From Sporolactobacillus sp. Y61 (lineage in GTDB: Bacteria; Bacillota; Bacilli; Bacillales; Sporolactobacillaceae), in contig NZ_CP159510.1 in assembly GCF_040529185.1 (NCBI RefSeq), positions 1,922,001 through 1,986,000 of the forward strand: a stretch of DNA of 64,000 nt. Reading direction: 5' to 3'. The notes under the pieces were generated by a model, which was not told the DNA's origin, did no database searches, and saw only the letters and a list, made by a program, of their open reading frames with translations. The position numbers and the translations under genes were made by a program. The first letter of the stretch is position 1. Each line of letters begins with the position of its first letter. Below, one piece after another: positions 8,502 through 17,153 of the stretch.

Positions 8502-8601
8502 TTATTTTCCTCCTCGGGGGAATGTACCTTGTTAAATTTTTCAGGGGAACATCATCGGGACTTTGTCTCGTATCAATTGGGCTTGTATTCTGGAGGTTAT
8601 C

Positions 8602-8718
8602 ATGATGAGTAAAATCATAAATATTCCAAGGGTCATGGTCCTTGTTGGAGATGTTTCAGGTGAAGTCCCGGGACAAGCCGAGAATAGTCATCATTCAATC
8701 CGTTCCCCCGGCCAATGA
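8602..8718 (+). CDS. possible 38-residue small protein
   Basis: An open frame starting MMSKIINIPRVMVLVGD has TGGAGG at 8591-8596, well spaced for ATG 8602 or 8605. No family is recognised and the C-terminal half looks unstructured. It may be chance. The remaining gene-free DNA between the coat gene and the acetyltransferase (8502-8970) shows nothing else I can support. Confidence 0.25.
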   Translation: MMSKIINIPRVMVLVGDVSGEVPGQAENSHHSIRSPGQ

Positions 8719-8970
8719 ACTCTTCTTCACGCATCCCTTTGTTGTGATGCTGCTCCTCCCAACAAATCTTTCTGACTGTGAGAAATGCGGGACGATGGAA
8801 AACTATATCAGGGTAACCAAGTCCGGATTCAGTCCGATCAACTGTAAAAAGTTCAGAATTATGGTATTATTTATGTATTCCAAAATGAAAGGTGTGATGT
8901 CTTATGCAACAACTCTTCGCTATCAGATCACGTCAGGTCGTTCAATTTTTTATGAAGGGAAGGCATCACA

Positions 8971-9516
8971 TTGTTAACGGGAGAAAAAATCGAATTGAGG
9001 CCGGTTTCCCGGTCGGATTTGAAAAACCAGTATCAATGGAGAAATCTTGAGTCGTTCGCCAATCTGGCTGCAGGTTCATGGTCTTTTTCATTCAACAACA
9101 CGCCGCTCGAAACGATGGAAGCATCATATGAAAAAAACCTTACGACGGTCGATAAGAAGGAAGGCTGTGTCTTCTCAATTTATACGTTGGATGATGAAAA
9201 GCACATCGGCCAGTGCGATTATCGCGATGTCAATCTGGTCACACGGGCGGCTACCATCGGGATATCGATTGGCGACAGCAACTATTGGGACCATGGTTAC
9301 GGAACGGATGCCATGCGGACATTAATCCGTCATCTGTTCCGCAGTATGAATCTGAGACGCGTTCAGCTGGATACCTGGAGCGGCAACCACCGGGCAATCA
9401 AGGCTTATCAGAAATGCGGGTTCATCATCGAGGGGCGTCTCAGAGACAATGAATATGTTGACGGTAGCTATTATGACACAATCGTCATGGGTCTGCTGCG
9501 GACACAGAATGAATGA
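8971..9516 (+). CDS. GNAT acetyltransferase of the RimJ/RimL type
   Basis: A 181-residue acetyltransferase of the RimJ/RimL group (acetyl-CoA-dependent modification of protein N-termini or small amines). It shows the typical opening (LTGEKIELRPVSRSDL), the variant acetyl-CoA loop NYWDHGYGTDAM (about residues 107-118) and the C-terminal NHRAIKAYQKCGFIIEGRLR. The start is a TTG, chosen because GAAGGGAAGG ends about 8 nt before it and no ATG fits. It is followed by a strong terminator and is probably a single-gene unit. Substrate unknown. Confidence 0.85.
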   Translation: MLTGEKIELRPVSRSDLKNQYQWRNLESFANLAAGSWSFSFNNTPLETMEASYEKNLTTVDKKEGCVFSIYTLDDEKHIGQCDYRDVNLVTRAATIGISIGDSNYWDHGYGTDAMRTLIRHLFRSMNLRRVQLDTWSGNHRAIKAYQKCGFIIEGRLRDNEYVDGSYYDTIVMGLLRTQNE

Positions 9517-9559
9517 GTATTGTCAATGACAGCGGATTGAAACAGATTTCTTCCGTAGT

Positions 9560-9590
9560 CAGCCCTTCGAACTGAAGGGCTGTTTTTTTG
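9560..9590 (+). terminator. terminator after the RimJ-like gene
   Basis: Perfect 9-bp stem CAGCCCTTC/GAAGGGCTG with a 5-nt loop, followed by seven T. Confidence 0.9.
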
Positions 9591-9708
9591 CGACGATAAA
9601 ATTGGGTGGAATCATTCACGAAAAGTAAAAGCCAAACTAAGCATGATCGAAATCTGATTCACAGGTTCACAAACGCTGTCAAGTGAATTTTCACCAATGA
9701 ATCATTGC

Positions 9709-10536
9709 CTATTCTGACCGATGAGTATTCTTCAGAAAAAAGTTTAAAACAATCTCAGTGAATCGTTCTGGAGACTCTAAATTTGCCAGGTGTCCCGCAT
9801 CGGGTAGGACCAATCTTTGAGCGGAAGGTATTTCTTTGCATATAAATTTGGAAATATCACGGAAATCCTGAATATCATAAGCCCCATTTATCAGGAGGAC
9901 CGGGATCTTAATATCTTTTATTTTGGTAATATTGTCCTCTGCTTCAATTTCAACACAAGGAGCATCTGGCTCTGGTTTCGTTAAGGATTGCATCTGCATA
10001 TCTGTTACTAAGTCTTTAATCTTTGGGTCTACAGCGTTCGGCTCTCTCCCTCCCAGTACCCATGTCTTGTAGTTAAGGAGAGCAGTTTCTTCTTTTTTGC
10101 CATTTTTTAATAAATGCTCTTCTTCTTTTTCAAATTGTTGCAGAAACAAAGAATCTTTCCATCCACCTATAGCAGGGGATAACAGCGCTAAACTCAAGCA
10201 ACTTTCAGGGTGATCCAGATAATAGTCAATCGCTATTTTTCCTCCAAAAGAAGCTCCGAGGATATGGACTTTGTTGATACGCAAATGATGAAGCAGTTCA
10301 TGAATCATCTTATTATAAGACAAGTTTCCACCAACAAATTCGCTTAATCCATATCCTGGAAGATCCAATCGGACGACACAAAAGTGGTTTGCCAATACAT
10401 GAAATTCATGATCCCACATACGAGAATCGGCAATACCTGCATGAATGAATAGTAAGTGCTCACCGATGCCTTTCGTTTCATAATACACGTTAGCACCTGT
10501 TGCTTTAAAAATTCCCTTTTCTTCATGTACATTCAC
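9709..10536 (-). CDS. alpha/beta hydrolase
   Basis: A 275-residue alpha/beta-hydrolase-fold protein. The catalytic triad is readable: nucleophile Ser96 in GASFGG, acid Asp221 (NGAYD) and His249 (DAGHLANLE); the oxyanion region HAGIADSRMWD follows strand 3. The overall shape (cap region about residues 120-200) is that of small esterases, lactonases or haloperoxidase-like enzymes, so the substrate is open. GGAGGTGA lies 13 nt before the ATG, a rather long spacing. The neighbouring rodA-like gene ends 68 nt upstream on the same strand. Confidence 0.8.
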   Translation of the reverse strand: MNVHEEKGIFKATGANVYYETKGIGEHLLFIHAGIADSRMWDHEFHVLANHFCVVRLDLPGYGLSEFVGGNLSYNKMIHELLHHLRINKVHILGASFGGKIAIDYYLDHPESCLSLALLSPAIGGWKDSLFLQQFEKEEEHLLKNGKKEETALLNYKTWVLGGREPNAVDPKIKDLVTDMQMQSLTKPEPDAPCVEIEAEDNITKIKDIKIPVLLINGAYDIQDFRDISKFICKEIPSAQRLVLPDAGHLANLESPERFTEIVLNFFLKNTHRSE

Positions 10537-10604
10537 TATATCCGTTCACCTCCACTCGTAAAAACCGCAAAGAAAGAGGCCGCTCCCCGCGCCTTTTTCT
10601 GCAC

Positions 10605-11771
10605 TTACGTGAACATAAACTTTTGTGTCTGTATTCGCACACTCTGCACGATTCCAATACAGATCATACTCGACAACAAGGAACTGCCTCCATAGCTCAG
10701 AAAGGGCAGCGTCAGACCGGTAATTGGCATGATCTGGATCGTCATACCGATATTCTCAAAGACCTGGAACATGATCATGCCCACGATACCGGTGCACATA
10801 TAACTTCCGAACGGATCATGGGTATCGACTGCTGTCCGGACAATTCGCGAGATCAGTAAGAAATACAGCAGAACGACGGTCACTCCACCGACGAAACCGA
10901 ATGTTCCGCCGATGACAGAAAAAATAAAGTCATTATAGGCTTCAGGAAGTGAAATGGCCGCATTATAGCCGTGATGGAAAAATTCACCGGAACCGATAGA
11001 ATTCAGTGACTGTATCAGCTGATATCCCTGTTCGTTTCTGAACTGATAAGGATTCTGCCAGGCAAGGAAACGGTCTTTCTGGTGACTTTTCAGTATCAGA
11101 TCAATAATAAAAGGAAATTTAAACCAGCTGATCACGAAAAATACAAGGCCACTGACGATCATTCCCATGACTGCCGTGATTAATTTCCAGCTGATCCCGC
11201 TAACGATGATCATCGATACAATGATACTGAAAAAGACCAGAGACATACCAAGATCCGGCTGAATAAAAACGAGTATAAACGGTGGAAGCGAAATCAGAGC
11301 CAGTTTCCCAATCAGCAGAAGATCCTCTCTCATACCGCGAATCTGATACTGTTCATTATGCTTATCGATCGTTGCAGCCAGAGAGATAATCAAGAACAGT
11401 TTCATAAATTCTGACGGCTGAAGCTGACCGATACCAGGGAGTGCATACCAGCTCCAGGCACCATGTGAATCATCAACCAGTGGAATCGGCAGCCCGAGCT
11501 GAGCCAGAGTCAGCCCGAAAAGCAGAAACATGCCCAATCCGTAAAATATCCAGTGCATGCGTTTTAATCGATCATAGTCCATGATCATAATTAAAGAAGC
11601 AATCAGAAAACTGAATATATACCATCCAATCTGCCGATAGGCAAGGCTCATCGCCCGACTGCCTGTTTCATCCAGAGGTGCATAATATATGGAAATAAAA
11701 CTGATACAGGCAAAAAGAAAGATGATAAAAACCATTGTATAGTCAATTTTTGATAACACATTTCTGTTCAT
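10605..11771 (-). CDS. rodA: SEDS-family protein, RodA-like peptidoglycan glycosyltransferase
   Basis: A 388-residue membrane protein with about ten transmembrane segments. SEDS proteins polymerise lipid II glycan strands with a class B PBP; RodA types serve sidewall elongation. Visible family blocks are QPSEFMKLFLI (about 119), QPDLGMSLVFF (about 170), SIGSGEFFHHGYN, LPEAYNDFIFSVIGGTFGF with the key Asp (about 283), and near the C-terminus NIGMTIQIMPITGLTLPFLSYGGSS, closer to RodA than to FtsW. AAGGGATAT precedes the ATG. No partner PBP gene is in the window, and genomes often hold several SEDS paralogues, so the exact name is less sure than the family. Confidence 0.8.
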   Translation of the reverse strand: MNRNVLSKIDYTMVFIIFLFACISFISIYYAPLDETGSRAMSLAYRQIGWYIFSFLIASLIMIMDYDRLKRMHWIFYGLGMFLLFGLTLAQLGLPIPLVDDSHGAWSWYALPGIGQLQPSEFMKLFLIISLAATIDKHNEQYQIRGMREDLLLIGKLALISLPPFILVFIQPDLGMSLVFFSIIVSMIIVSGISWKLITAVMGMIVSGLVFFVISWFKFPFIIDLILKSHQKDRFLAWQNPYQFRNEQGYQLIQSLNSIGSGEFFHHGYNAAISLPEAYNDFIFSVIGGTFGFVGGVTVVLLYFLLISRIVRTAVDTHDPFGSYMCTGIVGMIMFQVFENIGMTIQIMPITGLTLPFLSYGGSSLLSSMICIGIVQSVRIQTQKFMFT

Positions 11772-12130
11772 AATGATATCCCTTTATACTGTGATTCCTG
11801 TTTAATGAAGAAAAACTGGCGCCTGCTGAGCCATAGTTACCCTCACACTAATTCGCATATTTTTTACGTTCTTATCATGTAAACAAGTCAACTGCACTTT
11901 ACCAATCATAGCTTAAAGTCAATAAAAAAGAAATAAGGAGGGGGATGCGCTCATTAAAATAATATTCGTTAATCAATTCTGTTTTCCTGACTATCCATGA
12001 TCGCTGACGTCAAAAATATTTGCCGATGCCTGTTTTCCATGTGAATCATTGATCAAGCGGATCGGGTCAGGACGCGTGCACCTATTAAATGATATAATAC
12101 CCTCAGGATACATATCTGGGAGGTTTGAAA
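11772..12130. promoter_or_regulatory. divergent rodA/fabI intergenic region with fabI -10
   Basis: About 360 bases lie between the divergent genes. A TATAAT (12093-12098) stands 32 nt before fabI, without a clear -35. I looked for the FapR operator that controls fabI in B. subtilis and saw no convincing copy. Nothing else is recognised. Confidence 0.4.
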
Positions 12131-12907
12131 ATGGAACTGACACTTGAAGGACGCACTTATGTGGTGATGGGTGTGGCAAATAAAAGAAGTATTGCCTGGG
12201 GAATCGCTCAGGCACTCGACCGGGCCGGAGCCAGACTGATTTTTACCTACAATAATGAACGGTTCCGTGAGTCGGTTGAAAAGCTGGCAGCTACTCTTCA
12301 TGGTAAAAAAAGTCTGTTTTACCCGTGCGATGTGACAAGTGATGAAGAAATCAAAACGACTTTCTCAAAAATTAAAGAAGATGCCGGGGTGATTCATGGA
12401 CTCGCTCATTGCATCGCTTTCGCCAGAAAAGAGGAACTGGGCGGCGAATATATGAATACGACACGTGAGGGTTTCCTCCTGGCTCAGAATATCAGCGCTT
12501 ATTCTCTCACAGCAGTTCTGAAGGAAGCCAGAGGCCTGATGACGGAAGGGGGCAGCGTCGTCACGATGACTTATCTTGGTGGTGAGCGGGTTGTGACCAA
12601 CTACAATGTCATGGGTGTAGCCAAAGCAAGCCTGGATGCCAGTGTCAAATACCTGGCAGGTGACCTGGGTAAGGATAATATTCGTGTCAATGCGATCTCC
12701 GCCGGCCCTGTCCGGACTTTGTCTGCAAAAGGCATCTCCGGCTTTAACAATGTACTGAAGGTGATCGAAGAGAAAGCACCGCTAAGGCGCTCGATCAGCC
12801 CGGAAGATGTGGGCAACACGGCCCTGTTCCTTTTCAGTGATCTTGCAAAAAACATCACCGGCGAAACGATTCATGTCGATGCCGGGTTTAATATTGTCGG
12901 ACTCTGA
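12131..12907 (+). CDS. fabI: enoyl-[acyl-carrier-protein] reductase (NADH/NADPH)
   Basis: The final reductive step of each fatty-acid elongation cycle, in the cytosol. The 258-residue protein is a short-chain dehydrogenase of the FabI subgroup: the atypical nucleotide loop GVANKRSIAWGIA (14-26), Tyr148, and the catalytic Tyr158 and Lys165 in NYNVMGVAK (the Y-x6-K spacing of FabI), then SAGPVRTLSAKGIS. ATG 12131 is preferred to a TTG 6 nt earlier because GGGAGG lies 7 nt before it. The gene is closely similar to B. subtilis FabI along its length. A terminator follows, so it is likely monocistronic. Confidence 0.96.
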   Translation: MELTLEGRTYVVMGVANKRSIAWGIAQALDRAGARLIFTYNNERFRESVEKLAATLHGKKSLFYPCDVTSDEEIKTTFSKIKEDAGVIHGLAHCIAFARKEELGGEYMNTTREGFLLAQNISAYSLTAVLKEARGLMTEGGSVVTMTYLGGERVVTNYNVMGVAKASLDASVKYLAGDLGKDNIRVNAISAGPVRTLSAKGISGFNNVLKVIEEKAPLRRSISPEDVGNTALFLFSDLAKNITGETIHVDAGFNIVGL

Positions 12908-12927
12908 TACGGCATGCTGTCCGGAAT

Positions 12928-12968
12928 AACGTCCCTGTCCTCATCCTGAGGCCGGGGACGTTTTTTCA
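12928..12968 (+). terminator. terminator after fabI
   Basis: AACGTCCC pairs with GGGGACGTT across a loop that can itself fold (CCTCA/TGAGG), followed by six T. Confidence 0.8.
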
Positions 12969-13142
12969 GTTCACACTTAAGATATGATAAAAAAATTCGC
13001 AATAACGCAAGCTCCCTGATGGCCGGCTACTCGCGAGGCGGTCAGTCTTTCTTCATTCGAGATCGAAAATGGGCCGATGACTATACCGGAACACAGGCAG
13101 GTGCATATAGTGTCACGAAACCATTTGCGGGAGGGAATTAAA

Positions 13143-13385
13143 TTGCCTGAGGAGAAAAGAGAACCGAAAACGATTCATGTCGATAAACTGATCATCAAAG
13201 CGGATGAAGTGGTTTTTCAGCAAAACAGCCGGCATCCCCATTCCGATTTTGACAGAGGAGTCAGACATCCTGTCAGACGGGATATCTGGGGATTTCCAAT
13301 ACCGGGGACATTTCACGAACAGGAAACAAGAGCAGAGGGCCCTGCTGAAGAACATGAGGATGCCAAAGCGAAAGAAGAAAAATAA
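13143..13385 (+). CDS. small conserved-looking hydrophilic protein
   Basis: An 80-residue acidic/basic protein: KTIHVDKLIIKADEVVF near the N-terminus, then HPVRRDIWGFPIP, then a charged Glu/Lys-rich tail. I do not recognise a named family, though the IHVDKLIIKADEV block looks like a conserved strand. A TTG start at 13143 is chosen because GGGAGGG (13129-13135) sits 7 nt before it; an in-frame ATG at 13077 has no such site. It lies between fabI and the structured tandem repeat. Possibly a spore or stress protein, but that is a guess. Confidence 0.6.
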   Translation: MPEEKREPKTIHVDKLIIKADEVVFQQNSRHPHSDFDRGVRHPVRRDIWGFPIPGTFHEQETRAEGPAEEHEDAKAKEEK

Positions 13386-13450
13386 ACAATAGCATCCTGA
13401 TCAATCCCGGTCCGGGTCAGAAAACGGGCCGGATTATTTTCCTGCATGCA

Positions 13451-13905
13451 TTTATCCCGCATTAACGGGCAGTAAGACCCCCACCTCAGGGTCATAAGGG
13501 TAAATGAACTGGCATCGGGTGGGGATAACTGCCCGTAAAATCCCGATTGGTTCAACTAACAATCAGTGGGGTATAAAGCGCCCCCACTGATTGAAGTTTC
13601 ACTTTATCCCGCATTAACGGGCAGTAAGCCCCCCACCTCAGGGTCATAAGGGTAAATGAACTGGCATCGGGTGGGGATAACTGCCCGTAAAATCCCGATT
13701 GGTTCAACTAACAATCAGTGGGGATAAAGCTCCCCCACTGATTGAAGTTTCACTTTATCCCGCATTAACGGGCAGTAAAACCCCCACCTCAAAGTAATGA
13801 GGGTAAATGACTGGCACCGGGTGGGGATAACTGCCCGCAGCCGCCCGATGGGTTCAACTAACAATCAGTGGGGATAAAGCTCCCCCACTGATTGAAGTTT
13901 CCCTT
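13451..13905. repeat. three tandem copies of a ~151 bp structured repeat
   Basis: Units start at 13451, 13603 and 13754 (lengths 152, 151 and ~151). Each unit can fold into two stems. In unit 1, stem A is CGGGCAGT (13466-13473) with ACTGCCCG (13528-13535), continued by CCCCACC/GGTGGGG; stem B is CAATCAGTGGGG (13560-13571) with CCCCACTGATTG (13582-13593). Within stem A a small hairpin CCTCA/TGAGG is perfect in unit 3. The units end with TTGAAGTTTCAC. The array fills the space between the small + gene and the end of the DUF421 gene. Related single copies lie at 24.55 and 53.86 kb. Confidence 0.9.
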
Positions 13906-14587
13906 ATTCTGAACGAGACTGGACAAAGAGGCCTTCTTCCTTTGTCCATTCGGCAATCATCACGTCTTCAGGCTTATCAATGTTCAGTCGTTTCAGTTCC
14001 TGATTCAGCCACGCTTCACTCTTTCCCGCCCGACTCAAATTTCGTTTGATCACGATCCCGTCACTGATCAGCGTTATCGGAAGGGTAACGGAACGGGCAG
14101 GCAGATCAAGATCGCGGCGTGTCGCCTGATCTAATTCCGGTTTTTTAATGATTGATACTTTTCCATTAGGTTCAAGAACGGCGAATTGAACTTCTTTTAT
14201 AGAAAAGATATTTCGATCACGGAGCAGCATCTGCAAATGATTTATATCTACTTTATTTTTTTTCAGTTCCTGTCTGTTGATCTTGCCGTTACTGATGACG
14301 AGTGCAGGCTGACTCTCGAAGAAACCGCGGGAAAGATGGAATTTTAAGGTGATAAAATCGATCAGAAAGATGAGCACGCCCCAGAAGAAAATAGCAAACA
14401 GGATTTTGATGATATGCGTTTCAGGGTCATATATTGCACCGCTGACGAAGTCGCCGACAACGATCATGGAAATAAAATCAAAAGGCGTGGCTTCCGACAT
14501 GGATGCCCTGCCCATCACCTTTGTCAATAAAATCAACCCGAATAATCCCACACTAAGTTCAATCATGATGGATCCGAACGACTCCAA
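13904..14587 (-). CDS. DUF421 membrane protein (YetF/YrbG type)
   Basis: A 227-residue protein with three N-terminal transmembrane segments (about 5-25, 35-52, 58-78) followed by two cytosolic DUF421 modules. The tell-tale block is MGRASMSEATPFDFISMIVVGD at the membrane entrance, as in B. subtilis YetF, YrbG and YdfR. In spore formers such proteins are implicated in spore membrane or germination functions, but the role here is inferred only. The start is TTG 14587, with GAGGAGGG about 9 nt upstream. The structured tandem repeat begins right at its stop codon. Confidence 0.85.
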   Translation of the reverse strand: MESFGSIMIELSVGLFGLILLTKVMGRASMSEATPFDFISMIVVGDFVSGAIYDPETHIIKILFAIFFWGVLIFLIDFITLKFHLSRGFFESQPALVISNGKINRQELKKNKVDINHLQMLLRDRNIFSIKEVQFAVLEPNGKVSIIKKPELDQATRRDLDLPARSVTLPITLISDGIVIKRNLSRAGKSEAWLNQELKRLNIDKPEDVMIAEWTKEEGLFVQSRSE

Positions 14588-14728
14588 AGCGAGTGACCCT
14601 CCTCACAAGTACATGCCGGCAACTGAATATAAGCCTGACTTATCATGTACATTCCGGTATGGATTATGCATCGGGTGACCGGGCAGTCTCCTTGCATCGT
14701 GGATCAGTGGTGCGCTATGATATAATGG

Positions 14729-15463
14729 TTACATCTTTAAACCATATTTTTCAATCAGGGCACGTTTTATATCCGGCTGCCAGAATCGCCACGTATGAAT
14801 TCCGCCACTTTCTACAAAAATATAGTGATCAGGTTCGCGACTGGAAAGGATGCGGTGCAGTTCACGATTGGGTTCCAGAAAGTTTTCCGTTGTCCCTCTT
14901 GTCGTTTTCACCGCCGTTTCGCCTCTTCCTGTTGAATGATAGATGAATGAAGGCAATTGCGTGGCCGATCTGATCTGCTGCATCATCTTACGGCTGCCGC
15001 AGTAAGGGGACTGCATGATGACACTGTCAAACAGATCCGGCCGGTTAAGCGCTGTCATCAAGGAGATCGTTCCACCCAGAGAGTCGCCGATTAATGTGCG
15101 GTCTTCTGGTGCTTCACTGATTGACCGCGTCGACGCGACAATCGGGAGCACGTCTTCAGATAACGCAGAAAGGTATGCCTGATACAGCGAACCTTCAGGA
15201 TAGTAGAGATCCCATCGTGATGCCGGGGTTTCGTAGGGAATGGCAACGATAATCACTGGCCGGATTACTCCACCTGTAATCCATTTATCTGCCGTACTGG
15301 CCAGGCGTCCGATTTGAATATAGTCCCGTCCATCCTGAGCGATCAGTAAAGGATAGTTCTGATATGTGGTGTAATCAGGAGGAGTGTAGCAAATAACAGG
15401 AAGTATTCGATTCAGGGATTTGCTTTCTATCTGCATATCTGACATTTGTCCGGATAGTTTCAT
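14729..15463 (-). CDS. putative esterase (esterase D / YjcH-like alpha/beta hydrolase)
   Basis: A 244-residue esterase-D-type alpha/beta hydrolase. It shows LLIAQDGRDYIQIGRLA after strand 1, the nucleophile motif IGDSLGG, and a C-terminal His in GGIHTWRFWQPDIKRAL; homologues such as enterochelin-type esterases share the HTWxxW pattern. ATG 15463 is preferred to the ATG 24 nt upstream because TGGAGTGAT lies 6-7 nt before it. The sequence upstream is AT-rich and probably holds the promoter. The substrate is unknown; siderophore esterase activity is possible but not shown by context. Confidence 0.75.
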   Translation of the reverse strand: MKLSGQMSDMQIESKSLNRILPVICYTPPDYTTYQNYPLLIAQDGRDYIQIGRLASTADKWITGGVIRPVIIVAIPYETPASRWDLYYPEGSLYQAYLSALSEDVLPIVASTRSISEAPEDRTLIGDSLGGTISLMTALNRPDLFDSVIMQSPYCGSRKMMQQIRSATQLPSFIYHSTGRGETAVKTTRGTTENFLEPNRELHRILSSREPDHYIFVESGGIHTWRFWQPDIKRALIEKYGLKM

Positions 15464-15595
15464 TTTTTGATCACTCCAGAAAGTCATTTTATATTATATA
15501 TTAGCATACACTGTCTACCGGAAGATCTGTGTCCGGAGATATTTTCAGCCGGGTAAATCGATTCATCGTGGTCTGTGAAAGGAGACAGAGATAGA

Positions 15596-16198
15596 ATGAA
15601 GGAAGAAAAATATTTAAAGAGCCTGACATATGCTCCCGGCCTGCCGGATGACGCTACTTTTTATTCTGCGCATAAAAAAAGGGTCACATCTCATGCGGTT
15701 TCCGAAGCTGCCGTTCGAGCGTTAAAGGAAAGAGGCGTCACGGTTTCGGATATAGCGGAAATCGTGTATGATCTTCAGAAGCCGTTCATGCCGCATCTTA
15801 CCAAAGAGGAATGTGAGGAGAATGTGCACGGCGCGCTGGCAAAACGTGAATTACAGCACGCTATCCTGGTGGGCATTGAGTTAGATAAACTGGCGGAAAA
15901 GAAGAGGCTGTCTGAGCCGCTGCAGTCGCTCGTAGATCAGGATGAAGGTCTGTTTGGTGTTGATGAAACCATTGCGCTCGGGGCGGTCTCCAGTTTTGGC
16001 AGCATTGCCGCCACGACCTTTGGTTATCTGGATAAAGTGAAGCCGAAGATCATCGGCAAGCTCGATCTGGAAGAGGGCGGCCGGGTGAACACATTCCTCG
16101 ACGACCTTGTTGCAAGTATTGCCGCCGATGCATCCAGCCGGCTGGCACATCGTGTCAGAGACGAAGAGGAAAAGCGATTTAAAAAAAGGAAAAAATAA
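15596..16198 (+). CDS. phosphatidylglycerophosphatase A family protein (YutG-like)
   Basis: A 200-residue protein of the PgpA family, close to B. subtilis YutG. It has VSDIAEIVYDLQKPFMPHLT in the N-terminal helical part, QHAILVGIELDKLAE near the middle, and DEGLFGVDETIALG with VNTFLDDLVASIAADASSRLAH at the end. PgpA enzymes dephosphorylate phosphatidylglycerophosphate; the soluble Firmicute branch is less well characterised, so activity is inferred. ATG 15596 has AAAGGAG 11 nt upstream. A terminator follows; the gene looks monocistronic. Confidence 0.8.
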   Translation: MKEEKYLKSLTYAPGLPDDATFYSAHKKRVTSHAVSEAAVRALKERGVTVSDIAEIVYDLQKPFMPHLTKEECEENVHGALAKRELQHAILVGIELDKLAEKKRLSEPLQSLVDQDEGLFGVDETIALGAVSSFGSIAATTFGYLDKVKPKIIGKLDLEEGGRVNTFLDDLVASIAADASSRLAHRVRDEEEKRFKKRKK

Positions 16199-16201
16199 TC
16201 G

Positions 16202-16240
16202 AAAGCACGGAATCGAATCTTTTCGTTTCTGTGCTTTTTT
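16202..16240 (+). terminator. terminator after the yutG-like gene
   Basis: AAAGCACGGAA pairs with TTTCTGTGCTTT (one mismatch), followed by a T run. Confidence 0.75.
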
Positions 16241-16279
16241 GTTATAATATCCGTAATTCTCAGTAATACGATTGGATAA

Positions 16280-16945
16280 ATGCAGAATGGGGCGATGACT
16301 GTGACTGCTTTTCTTATCATACATGGTTTTGGCGGAAGTACAGAGGGTCACTGGCAGGAGTGGCTGGCAAAAAAGCTGCGGAAAGCAGGCTTTCCTGTCT
16401 ATTTCCCACAATTGCCTGACTGGTTTCATCCGGATAAAGACACTTGGCTGTCTGCGTTAAAAGAGACCATGGACAGAATTAAAGAAGAGAAGCTGGTCGT
16501 CGTGACGCATAGTCTCGGCTGCGTGCTCTGGCTTCATTATGCGGCTCTGAAAGCGGGCAGAAAAGCTGCCAGGGTGATTCTTGTATCACCGCCATCGCCA
16601 CATCTGAGGACGGGCGCTCTTCGTGTATTTTTCCCTGATTCACCGGAGAAGGAACGTCAGGCTGAAGAAAGTGTGCAACGTTTTTACCCGTTTCCGGCAG
16701 AGACAGGCATCCTTCAGTCGGCTGCAGATCGAACCGTGATTGTCGCTTCATCAACAGATCCTTTTCTGCCGGATCATTCGATTCTCGACTATACGGTGTA
16801 CCAGGTGCCGATTATTCTGCTGCCCGACATGGGACATATCAATTTGAGAACGGGATACGGGCCATGGCCATGGATTCTTGATGTCTGTCTTCATGGCAGG
16901 GTCCCCGGTCCGACAGATCACGATGACGCCGGGTACGGAGAATAA
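16280..16945 (+). CDS. RBBP9/YdeN-type serine hydrolase
   Basis: A 221-residue hydrolase of the RBBP9/YdeN family. The N-terminal strand ends in IIHGFGGSTEGHWQEWL, the nucleophile is in VTHSLGC, the acid in SSTDPFLP, and the His in DMGHINLRTGYGPWPW, which is diagnostic for this family. Physiological substrates of YdeN-type enzymes are unknown. The start is uncertain: ATG 16280 and ATG 16295 are both in frame and neither has a strong ribosome-binding site. A bidirectional terminator separates it from the convergent fbpA-like gene. Confidence 0.82.
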   Translation: MQNGAMTVTAFLIIHGFGGSTEGHWQEWLAKKLRKAGFPVYFPQLPDWFHPDKDTWLSALKETMDRIKEEKLVVVTHSLGCVLWLHYAALKAGRKAARVILVSPPSPHLRTGALRVFFPDSPEKERQAEESVQRFYPFPAETGILQSAADRTVIVASSTDPFLPDHSILDYTVYQVPIILLPDMGHINLRTGYGPWPWILDVCLHGRVPGPTDHDDAGYGE

Positions 16946-16961
16946 GGTGATCGGATAAGTA

Positions 16962-16996
16962 AAACGCCGGCCGCAAATGATGGCCCGGCGTTTTTT
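16962..16996. terminator. bidirectional terminator
   Basis: AACGCCGG/CCGGCGTT stem followed by TTTTTT on the + strand and preceded by A residues for the - strand; it overlaps the last codon of the fbpA-like gene. Confidence 0.85.
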
Positions 16997-17153
16997 AGTT
17001 CGCTCTGCACGATTTACGGTATTCATTTTCCAGTTCTTTAACCGACAATTCATAGAGCTGTTGGTTTCTCCTTTTATATATCCCTCTGCCTAATAATTTT
17101 TCAATGAGAAATTCTTTTTTTCGATCGATGGCATTTGCTGTTCTGTCTGACAT
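16995..17153 (-). CDS. FbpA-family small basic protein
   Basis: A 52-residue basic protein: AIDRKKEFLIEKLLGRGIY, then QQLYELSVKELENEYRK. This matches the FbpA (Fur-regulated basic protein A) family of Bacillus, whose founding member acts with the FsrA small RNA in the iron-sparing response. Several FbpA-family paralogues in Bacillales are not iron-related, and I saw no clear Fur box here, so the function is not assigned. GGAAGGGA lies 7-8 nt before the ATG. It is too short for most automatic ORF lists. Confidence 0.75.
   Translation of the reverse strand: MSDRTANAIDRKKEFLIEKLLGRGIYKRRNQQLYELSVKELENEYRKSCRAN

Noticed and set aside
8642..8977. 111-residue open frame on the + strand
   Set aside because: No ribosome-binding site, no recognisable motif, and it overlaps the start of the clear acetyltransferase gene in another frame.
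11772..12130. FapR operator in front of fabI
   Set aside because: Expected from B. subtilis, but no sequence close to the FapR palindrome was found.
13451..13905. CRISPR-like array
   Set aside because: The three units are ~151 bp and identical through their whole length with no unique spacers, so this is a tandem repeat, not CRISPR.
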